DNA of 38,403 nt. Source: Betaproteobacteria bacterium (GTDB lineage: Bacteria; Pseudomonadota; Gammaproteobacteria; Burkholderiales; Casimicrobiaceae). The notes under the pieces were generated by a model. That model worked only from the letters and a program-made list of their open reading frames with translations, was not told where the DNA came from and did no database searches. This document shows, in pieces, positions 32,698 through 38,403 of this stretch. Position numbers and translations under genes: made by a program. The stretch is from the NCBI GenBank assembly GCA_016717855.1, contig JADKEV010000038.1, forward strand, positions 1 to 38,403, read 5' to 3'. Each line of letters starts with the position of its first letter. Position 1 is the first letter of the stretch.

Positions 32698-33744
32698 ATG
32701 AACAGCCAGCTCGGGCGCGTCGAAGACCTGCCCACGGATTACTACAACGGCCTCAAGGCCAGGAACACGCTCCCGCTGTGGCCGTCGCTGCGCGCGGTGC
32801 TGCCGTACGGCAAGCCCTCGCGCCGGACGCAGCCGATGCTCTGGCGCTACGCCGACGTCCGGCCCGACCTGCTGCGCGCGGGCGAGCTCACGCCGATCGA
32901 GAAAGCCGAGCGCCGCGTCATCGTCCTCTGCAATCCCGGGCTGGGGCTGGAGAACATGCAGGCCACCGCGTCGATCTACATCGGCCTGCAACTGATCCTG
33001 CCCGGCGAGACCGCGCCCAACCACCGGCACACGCCGTCGGCGGTGCGCTTCGCCATCGAAGGCAGCGGCGGGTTCACCGTCGTGCGCGGCGAGAAGCTGC
33101 CGATGGAAAAGGGCGACCTGATCCTGACCCCGCCCGGCCTCTGGCACGAGCACGGGCACGAGGGCACGGGACCGGTGATCTGGCTCGACGCGCTCGACCT
33201 GCCGCTGGTCTACGGGATCGAAGCCTCGTACGCAATCGAGAGCCCGTCGCAGCGGATCGACGATCCGCACAACACTTCCACGACGCGCTTCCGCCAGGGC
33301 GGCGTGCTGCCCTATGCGTCGCTGGCCCGCCAGCGCAACGACTATCCGCTGCTGCGCTTTCCGTGGCGCGGCGTGCGCGAGGCGCTGGGCGAGCTCGCCA
33401 CCGTCACTCCCATAGGCGAGCCGGTGCACGTCGCCTACATCAATCCCGAGACGGGCCAGGAGTGCCTGCCCACGCTCGGCTTTTCCGCGCTGATGCTGCG
33501 CCCCGGCGAAGACGTGACGCTGCGCCGCCGCAGCGCCTCGGCCGTCCTCCACGTGGTGGAAGGCGGCGGCGCCGCCGCGATCGACGGCACCGAACTCGCG
33601 TTCGGCGAGTCCGACACGATGGCCGTGCCCACGCATGCGAAGGTGCGCCTGACCAACGCGTCGGGCAAGACGCCGGCTTACCTGTTCATGGTCGACGACG
33701 CGCCACTGCACCGCAAGCTCGGTTTCTACGAAGTGTTCGACTGA
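32698..33744 (+). CDS. Gentisate 1,2-dioxygenase (bicupin)
   Basis: A 348-residue bicupin. The N-terminal cupin carries the iron site (PNHRHTPSAVRFAIEGSG, with the H-x-H pair and the downstream Glu) and DLILTPPGLWHEHGHEGTG with the third His; WLDALDLPLVY follows, as in gentisate dioxygenases. The second cupin (LRPGEDVTLRRRSASAVLHV) lacks the full set of His ligands, as usual. The enzyme opens the gentisate ring to maleylpyruvate. It sits 43 bases after soxG and 22 before the 4-hydroxybenzoate hydroxylase gene, so it is probably on the same transcript. The ribosome site is weak. No maleylpyruvate isomerase or fumarylpyruvate hydrolase is present in the window. Confidence 0.88.
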   Translation: MNSQLGRVEDLPTDYYNGLKARNTLPLWPSLRAVLPYGKPSRRTQPMLWRYADVRPDLLRAGELTPIEKAERRVIVLCNPGLGLENMQATASIYIGLQLILPGETAPNHRHTPSAVRFAIEGSGGFTVVRGEKLPMEKGDLILTPPGLWHEHGHEGTGPVIWLDALDLPLVYGIEASYAIESPSQRIDDPHNTSTTRFRQGGVLPYASLARQRNDYPLLRFPWRGVREALGELATVTPIGEPVHVAYINPETGQECLPTLGFSALMLRPGEDVTLRRRSASAVLHVVEGGGAAAIDGTELAFGESDTMAVPTHAKVRLTNASGKTPAYLFMVDDAPLHRKLGFYEVFD

Positions 33745-33766
33745 ACGCACAACCCGGGAGCGCAGC

Positions 33767-34948
33767 ATGGGCACACAGCGAACTCAAGTCGCCATCGTCG
33801 GCGCCGGCCCCTCGGGCCTGCTGCTCGGCCACTTGCTGCACAACGCCGGCATCGACAACCTCATCATCGAGCGGCAGAGCGGCGACTACGTGCTCGGCCG
33901 CGTGCGCGCGGGCGTGCTCGAGCAGACGACGGTGGACCTGCTCGACGAGGCCGGCGTCGGCGCGCGCATGCATCGCGAGGGCCTGTTCCATGATGGCTAC
34001 GACCTGACCTTCGGCGGCGCGCGGCACCGGATCGATCTCCACGGCCTGACCGGCGGCAAGCGGGTGATGGTCTACGGGCAAACCGAGATCACCCGGGACC
34101 TGATGGACGCGCGTGCGGCGGTCGGCCGCCCGACGGTGTACGAGGCGACCGACGTCGCGCCGCACGATTTCGACCGCGATGCGCCCACCGTCACCTGGCG
34201 CAAGGACGGCGCGGTCCATGAAGTGCGCTGTGATTTCATCGCCGGCTGCGACGGCTTTCATGGCGTCAGCCGCACCAGCGTCCCCGAAGGCGGCGTCACC
34301 ACGTACGAGAAGGTCTATCCGTTCGGCTGGCTGGGCCTGCTCTCGGACACCCCACCCGTGTCGCACGAGCTGATCTACTCCAATCACGAGCGCGGCTTCG
34401 CGCTGTGCTCGATGCGCTCGATGACCCGCTCGCGCTATTACGTGCAGTGCCCGCTGGAGGACAAGGTCGAGGATTGGAGCGACGCCATGTTCTGGGACGA
34501 GCTGCGCCGGCGCCTCGACCCTGCGACCGCGGCGACGCTGGTCACCGGGCCCTCGATCGAGAAGAGCATCGCGCCGCTGCGCAGCTTCGTCGCCGAGCCG
34601 ATGCGCTTCGGCCGGATGTTCCTGGCCGGCGACGCGGCGCACATCGTCCCGCCCACCGGCGCCAAGGGCCTCAACCTCGCCGCATCGGACGTGCGCTACC
34701 TGTCGCGCGCGTTGATCGAGTTCTACGCGCAGAAGAGCAGTGCCGGCATCGATGCCTACTCGGCGCGCTGCCTCGCCCGCATCTGGAAAGCCGAGCGCTT
34801 TTCGTGGTGGTTCACTTCGCTGATGCACAAGTTCCCGGAGACCGGCGCGATCGGCCGCAAACTCCAGCAAGCCGAACTCGACTACCTGGTCCAATCGCGC
34901 GCCGCCTCGACGGTGATGGCCGAGAACTATGTCGGCCTGCCGTTCTAG
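33767..34948 (+). CDS. pobA: 4-Hydroxybenzoate 3-monooxygenase
   Basis: The 393-residue protein is a close match to class A flavin hydroxylase PobA throughout: FAD-binding VAIVGAGPSGLLLGHLL, RVRAGVLEQTTVDLL, the substrate-site block FALCSMRSMTRSRYYVQ with the Ser, Arg and Tyr that bind the 4-hydroxybenzoate carboxylate, HELIYSNHERG carrying the Tyr that activates the phenol, the GD motif (LAGDAAHIVPPTGAKGLN) and the C-terminal MAENYVGLPF with the second active-site Tyr. It converts 4-hydroxybenzoate to protocatechuate using NADPH. A protocatechuate dioxygenase gene is not nearby; the neighbouring ring-cleavage gene acts on gentisate. GGGAG lies upstream of the start. Confidence 0.94.
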   Translation: MGTQRTQVAIVGAGPSGLLLGHLLHNAGIDNLIIERQSGDYVLGRVRAGVLEQTTVDLLDEAGVGARMHREGLFHDGYDLTFGGARHRIDLHGLTGGKRVMVYGQTEITRDLMDARAAVGRPTVYEATDVAPHDFDRDAPTVTWRKDGAVHEVRCDFIAGCDGFHGVSRTSVPEGGVTTYEKVYPFGWLGLLSDTPPVSHELIYSNHERGFALCSMRSMTRSRYYVQCPLEDKVEDWSDAMFWDELRRRLDPATAATLVTGPSIEKSIAPLRSFVAEPMRFGRMFLAGDAAHIVPPTGAKGLNLAASDVRYLSRALIEFYAQKSSAGIDAYSARCLARIWKAERFSWWFTSLMHKFPETGAIGRKLQQAELDYLVQSRAASTVMAENYVGLPF

Positions 34949-34977
34949 GTGAGGCGCTACCGCTGATACCGGTGACA

Positions 34978-35040
34978 CCGTAGGATGGGTGGAGCGAAGC
35001 GATACCCATCAATGGTGGATGGAGCGAAGCGACACCCATC
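34978..35040 (+). repeat. Tandem family A palindromic repeats
   Basis: A complete copy (34978-35010, CCGTAGGATGGGTGGAGCG...ACCCATC) is followed directly by a second, shortened copy (35014-35040, GGTGGATGGAGCGAAGCGA...ACCCATC). They fill the gap between pobA and the next hydroxylase gene. The second copy abuts an ATG (35041) that could be mistaken for that gene's start. Confidence 0.8.
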
Positions 35041-35064
35041 ATGGTCAATGCGAACGAGGCCCCA

Positions 35065-36354
35065 ATGAACGCCGCCCAAACCAACCTCCCCGTAATCGTC
35101 GCCGGCGGCGGCATAGGTGGCCTCGCCGCCGCCCTGGCCCTCACGCGCCAGGGCCTCAACGTCAAGGTCCTCGAACAATCCGCGCAGTTAGGCGAGATCG
35201 GCGCCGGCATCCAGCTCGGCCCCAACGCCTTCGCCGCCTTCGACGCGCTGGGCGTTGGCGAACGGGCGCGCGGGCGCGCCGTCTACATCGACGAAATGGT
35301 GATGCACGACGCCCTCGACGAAACGCTGGTCGGCCGCATCCCGACTGGCGAAGGGTTCCGCGCGCGCTTCGGCAACCCGTACGCAGTGATCCACCGCGCC
35401 GATGTCCACATGTCGCTGCTCGAAGGCGCGCAGGAGTCCGACCGGATCGAAGTGCAGACCTCGACGACCGTGCAGCACGTCGAGCAGGACGACGACGGCG
35501 TCACCGTCCACGACGCGAAGGGCGGCACGCATCGCGGCCTGGCCGTGATCGGCGCCGACGGCGTGAAGTCCGCGGTGCGCCGCCAATTCGTCGGCGACGA
35601 TGCCAGGGTCTCGGGCCACGTCGTCTATCGCGCCGTCGTCGACAGGAAAGACTTCCCGCCCAACCTGCAATGGAACGCCGCCAGCATCTGGGTCGGCCCC
35701 AACTGCCACCTGGTCCACTATCCGCTGCGCGGCGGCGAGCAGTACAACGTCGTCGTCACCTTTCACAGCCGCAACAAGGAAGAGTGGAGCGTCAAGGAAG
35801 GCAGCCGCGACGAAGTGCAAAGCTACTTCGAAGGCATCTGCGCCAAGGCGCGCCAACTGATCGACCTGCCGAAGGACTGGAAGCGCTGGGCCACCGCCGA
35901 CCGCGAGCCGATCGGCCAGTGGACCTATGGCCGCGCGACGCTGCTGGGCGACGCCGCGCACCCGACGCTGCAGTATCTGGCGCAGGGCGCGTGCATGGCG
36001 CTGGAGGACGCGGTGACGCTGGGAGAGGCGTTGCGGGTCAACGACAACGACATCCTGCGCGCCTTCGATCTGTATCAGCGCTCGCGCGTGGCGCGGACAG
36101 CGCGGATCGTGCTCTCCGCTCGCGAGATGGGGCGGATCTTCCATGCGCGGGGAGTGGAGCGGCTGGTGCGGAATGATCTATGGAAAGGACGGACGCCGGA
36201 GCGGTTTTATGACGCGATGGAGTGGTTGTACGGGTGGCGGGTGGAGGGTGTTTGGAGGGGTGAGGGGCGCTTACGTAGGCTGAACTGGTCGTTGCGTAGA
36301 TGCGGCCCGCGAAATTCGCCCCAACGAGTCTCGGTTCGGACGCGAGCCGGGTAA
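35065..36354 (+). CDS. 3-Hydroxybenzoate 6-hydroxylase (FAD-dependent)
   Basis: A 429-residue class A flavin monooxygenase. FAD-binding VIVAGGGIGGLAAALALTRQ is at the N-terminus, GAGIQLGPNAFAAFDALG follows, VIGADGVKSAVRR is the DG motif, and RATLLGDAAHPTLQYLAQGA with CMALEDAVTLGEAL is the second FAD motif. The latter block is characteristic of enzymes making gentisate from 3-hydroxybenzoate, which fits the gentisate dioxygenase gene two genes upstream. ATG 35065 has GAGG upstream; the ATG at 35041 lies on repeat DNA. The usual C-terminus (EWLYGWRVEG) is followed by about 35 residues of unrelated basic sequence, so the original stop may have been lost. Confidence 0.85.
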   Translation: MNAAQTNLPVIVAGGGIGGLAAALALTRQGLNVKVLEQSAQLGEIGAGIQLGPNAFAAFDALGVGERARGRAVYIDEMVMHDALDETLVGRIPTGEGFRARFGNPYAVIHRADVHMSLLEGAQESDRIEVQTSTTVQHVEQDDDGVTVHDAKGGTHRGLAVIGADGVKSAVRRQFVGDDARVSGHVVYRAVVDRKDFPPNLQWNAASIWVGPNCHLVHYPLRGGEQYNVVVTFHSRNKEEWSVKEGSRDEVQSYFEGICAKARQLIDLPKDWKRWATADREPIGQWTYGRATLLGDAAHPTLQYLAQGACMALEDAVTLGEALRVNDNDILRAFDLYQRSRVARTARIVLSAREMGRIFHARGVERLVRNDLWKGRTPERFYDAMEWLYGWRVEGVWRGEGRLRRLNWSLRRCGPRNSPQRVSVRTRAG

Positions 36355-36430
36355 CATCTACCTTGCTACTACCTGTGCGGCACGGATAATCGATTCACGA
36401 TTGGGTCGTTGCCCATCTGATGCGCCGAGA

Positions 36431-36667
36431 GTGAAGGTAGAACTCGCCCGCATTGGCCTACATGGGCGAGAACTAGGCGCGCTGGAAGCCAGATGCTGGG
36501 TGTCCAGCGTGCCAGAACGGTTGACGGAGTTTGTGCTATTTTCGGAGGGCGAAAAATGTGTCGATCATCAATCCATGTATGAAATCAGGACCTTGTGCGG
36601 AGTCACTAACAGAATGGTCGTCGTGCAAGACGGTGTTTCTGAGTCTAGTCGGCGTCACACTTTCTAG
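36431..36667 (+). CDS. Possible small protein of unknown function
   Basis: A GTG-started frame of 78 residues (VKVELARIGLHGRELGALEA...) with reasonable amino-acid composition but no recognised domain. It contains three Cys residues and ends QDGVSESSRRHTF. GAGA lies before the start, with no strong ribosome site. The AT-richer codon use is unlike its neighbours. It may be a real orphan gene or a chance frame. Confidence 0.35.
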   Translation: MKVELARIGLHGRELGALEARCWVSSVPERLTEFVLFSEGEKCVDHQSMYEIRTLCGVTNRMVVVQDGVSESSRRHTF

Positions 36668-36678
36668 TTAGGCCCCTT

Positions 36679-37011
36679 TTGAAGACTCTCGTAGTCCTGG
36701 TCATCATTGTAAGTGTAGGGATGTTCATTGCCTATGATGGACCGCTGCCGTGTTCCGCGACATTTGCGAGAGATTCTGACCGCGTAACTCAGGGAGTGAC
36801 TGGCTTCATGATCCGCACGGAGGGTCCTGCGGGAGACCCAATGCAAGTTGGTGTCACGATGCGCGGCAATGGAAACTACGCATTTCAATACTCAAAGAAC
36901 ATCATCAGGATTCGGTTGCTTTCCCGAGGTGTCGAAACATACCCGGCGCACCCGCTGGGAAGTAACCGTCCCACGAGGTCCACTCCACGCCGAAACGCAT
37001 ACCGATCATGA
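36679..37011 (+). CDS. Possible small membrane-anchored protein, perhaps frameshifted
   Basis: A TTG-started frame of 110 residues. The first 19 residues (KTLVVLVIIVSVGMFIAY) look like a signal or anchor, and the middle (VTGFMIRTEGPAGDPMQVGV) is protein-like. Toward the end, after about base 36950, the next frame looks better (EVTVPRGPLHAETHTDHEG, DYNLRQLLHQELLARHPV, ending at 37093), so one indel may split the gene. No function is recognised. Confidence 0.35.
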   Translation: MKTLVVLVIIVSVGMFIAYDGPLPCSATFARDSDRVTQGVTGFMIRTEGPAGDPMQVGVTMRGNGNYAFQYSKNIIRIRLLSRGVETYPAHPLGSNRPTRSTPRRNAYRS

Positions 37012-37095
37012 AGGGCGATCCATTTTCGATTACAATCTTAGGCAGTTGCTCCATCAAGAGCTACTGGCACGGCATCCCGTGATGAGTGCGTGAGC

Positions 37096-38393
37096 GGTCG
37101 GGCGGATAGGTGACACAAAGTCCAGGCGGATAGGTTACACCCGTCGCTTCAGTTTTCCGTTCGCATCTTCGATGCGCATCAGGCGTTCGTGCAAGCGGCC
37201 TAGCTTCAAGGGCCCGAAGTAAACATCCCACTGTCCGTCGTCGACTTCTTCCAGGCCGACGTATTCGCCGATGATCGCACTGGTCACATTGACCCATTTC
37301 CGGTTCCAACGAATGCCGCCATTGGCGCTCACGTAACGGACCTCGAAGCGATCCGGATACTCCAACGGCAAGAGCTTGTTGGGCATTTCTCTGGACGACG
37401 GTTGATAGAGCTGTGCCGGGGTATTCATGTCGATCGCCTCATGCGGGCGCTCCTCGTTGTACTCGCGCCGGAAGGTATTGAACTTTCTTTGCTGTGCACG
37501 GCAGTTGGCCGCCGGCGGCTTGGTCGTCTCCGCCTTGAGCGTGCGATGCATGCGCTCGTGCTTGCCATTTTGTTGCGGCTTGCCAGGCTCGATGAATTCG
37601 GGTAACACGCCCAGCCGCACCCACCATGCCGACAGCTTGGAAAGCCGACCAAGACTGTTACTGGCGAACGGTGTGCCGTTGTCGGTGCGGATGCGCCGAG
37701 GTAGTCCATACTCTTTGAACACGCGCGTGAATACGGCCTTGCTGGGAACAATGGCGGTTCCCCCCAAGCCTTGGCATTCCAAAAGATAGCGGCTGAAGTT
37801 GTCGGTCACAGTCAGCGGATAACAGTAGATCCCGTCACCGGTGCGGAACTCACCTTTGAAGTCAGCGCTCCATACATCATTGGGCAACACAATGGTGCTA
37901 CCGGGTCGGCCCGGATGGCCGATGGCGCGTCGGCGTGGTCGCTTGGTCACCAGACCGTTCCGGCTCAGGATGTCGCAGACTGTGGAGCGCCCCGGCAGGA
38001 TCAGTGCTGGTCGCTTCTCGGTCAAGATCTTGAGCAGCTTCTTCGCTCCCCAGCTGGGATGGCGAAGCCTGAGTTGCAGCAGTGCCTGCTCCGCTTCTTC
38101 ACTGGTCTTGTTGTGCACGTTCGTCGCCGCGTGGCTGCGCTCCTCCAGGCCTTCCGGCCCGACTCTCAGAAAACGTTCGAGCCATTTATAGCCCGTCTTG
38201 CGGCTCACGTTATGGATGGCGCACAGATCGCGCATCGTCAGGCGACCGCGCTGCCAATCGATAATGAATTGAATTCTCTGTTCCATTGCTGTGGTCTCAC
38301 TCCAGGGCATGCGGCACCTCCTTTCGGTGCCATAATCTTGCCTAAATGTGTCACCTATCCGCCTGGACTATTGTGTTACCACTCCGCCTGGAC
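37096..38393 (-). mobile_element. IS481-family insertion sequence with doubled end repeats
   Basis: A single transposase gene is bounded by inverted 21-bp repeats, each present twice per end. Left: outer 37096-37116 and inner 37120-37140. Right: inner 38348-38368 and outer 38373-38393. The shared core is CAGGCGGATAGGT-(G/T)-ACAC. The spacing within each pair is 24-25 bases, which suggests two transposase-binding sites per end. The inner left repeat includes the transposase stop codon. The window stops ten bases past the right end, so a target duplication could not be confirmed and the precise tips are uncertain. Confidence 0.78.
37135..38310 (-). CDS. IS481-family transposase
   Basis: A 391-residue DDE transposase. 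Residues 9-60 form a helix-turn-helix region (GRLTMRDLCAIHNVSRKTGY). The integrase core has Asp150 (VWSADFKGEF), Asp210 (RIRTDNGTPF) and Glu252 (PQQNGKHERMHRTLK), in the order typical of IS481. After the core is REYNEERPHEAIDMNTPAQL, the conserved post-catalytic stretch, and a C-terminal domain of about 90 residues. ATG 38310 has AAAGGAGGTG at good spacing. The gene is intact, so the element may be active. Confidence 0.92.
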   Translation of the reverse strand: MPWSETTAMEQRIQFIIDWQRGRLTMRDLCAIHNVSRKTGYKWLERFLRVGPEGLEERSHAATNVHNKTSEEAEQALLQLRLRHPSWGAKKLLKILTEKRPALILPGRSTVCDILSRNGLVTKRPRRRAIGHPGRPGSTIVLPNDVWSADFKGEFRTGDGIYCYPLTVTDNFSRYLLECQGLGGTAIVPSKAVFTRVFKEYGLPRRIRTDNGTPFASNSLGRLSKLSAWWVRLGVLPEFIEPGKPQQNGKHERMHRTLKAETTKPPAANCRAQQRKFNTFRREYNEERPHEAIDMNTPAQLYQPSSREMPNKLLPLEYPDRFEVRYVSANGGIRWNRKWVNVTSAIIGEYVGLEEVDDGQWDVYFGPLKLGRLHERLMRIEDANGKLKRRV

Positions 38394-38403
38394 CGTACCG
38401 CGG

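Larger units (their letters stand above)
36355..37095. other. AT-richer segment without recognisable genes, abutting the IS
   Basis: By eye, these 741 bases are less GC-rich than the rest and use different codons in their open frames. They hold two weak candidate small genes, described separately. A GTTAGGC at 36667-36673 resembles half of an integron core site, but no partner was found. The segment could be DNA that arrived with the insertion sequence, or the remnant of an older gene. Confidence 0.45.

Noticed and set aside
14112..35040. Recurrent palindromic repeats considered as a CRISPR array
   Set aside because: Copies are dispersed over 20 kb at gene ends, are themselves palindromic, and have no regular spacers or cas genes.
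36640..36690. GTTAGGC resembling an integron attC core site
   Set aside because: No matching RYYYAAC half-site or paired inner sites were found at the expected distance, and no integrase gene is present.
1..38403. tRNA, rRNA or riboswitch genes
   Set aside because: No cloverleaf, rRNA block or recognised riboswitch core was seen on either strand by eye. A covariance-model scan was not possible here.

Overview
The window is high-GC, gene-dense chromosomal DNA of betaproteobacterial character, most likely Burkholderiales or a close relative. This rests on family resemblance only: heterotetrameric sarcosine-oxidase genes, PobA-type and gentisate-pathway enzymes, a MocR regulator, secreted proteins with a dockerin-like C-terminal module, and dispersed palindromic repeats of a kind common in beta- and gammaproteobacteria. 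There is no rRNA, tRNA or marker gene to fix the taxon, and no CRISPR array or prophage. Several local frameshifts suggest either recent gene decay or consensus errors in a draft or metagenome assembly.

Layout. 1-7.6 kb holds a secreted Ig-like protein (minus), a TPR/ankyrin protein broken by a frameshift, an MFS transporter, a RelE/ParE-RHH toxin-antitoxin pair with a readable promoter and operator, a long perfect hairpin, a glutathione S-transferase, a CinA-like protein with a degenerate C-terminal half, and a small exported protein. 7.6-14.8 kb holds a minus-strand run (MocR regulator, metal-dependent cyclase-family hydrolase, adenylate cyclase-ATPase-TPR protein) divergent from an enolase-superfamily enzyme, followed by a VapBC pair whose toxin reads through a repeat. 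15-23 kb holds an unknown protein, a subtilisin-like exported protease with InlB-type repeats and a DMT transporter, then a seven-repeat beta-propeller exported protein. The protease and the propeller share a dockerin-like C-terminal module.

23.2-36.4 kb is the metabolic core. A minus-strand operon encodes a polar-amino-acid ABC transporter (binding protein, two permeases, ATPase), with a ProXp-ala-like tRNA-proofreading deacylase translationally coupled to the ATPase gene. Divergent from it is a plus-strand soxB-soxD-soxA-soxG set, then a gentisate 1,2-dioxygenase, a 4-hydroxybenzoate 3-monooxygenase and a 3-hydroxybenzoate 6-hydroxylase. The simplest reading is import and oxidative demethylation of an N-methyl amino acid next to hydroxybenzoate catabolism. 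The deacylase suggests that the imported secondary amino acid, or a relative of it, threatens proline decoding; that is a hypothesis. The right end is an AT-richer segment of unknown small ORFs, then an IS481-family insertion sequence with doubled end repeats.

Two families of intergenic palindromic repeats punctuate the window. They touch genes directly: one copy supplies the protease stop codon, one is translated inside the VapC C-terminus, and one lies in the possible N-terminus of an ABC permease.
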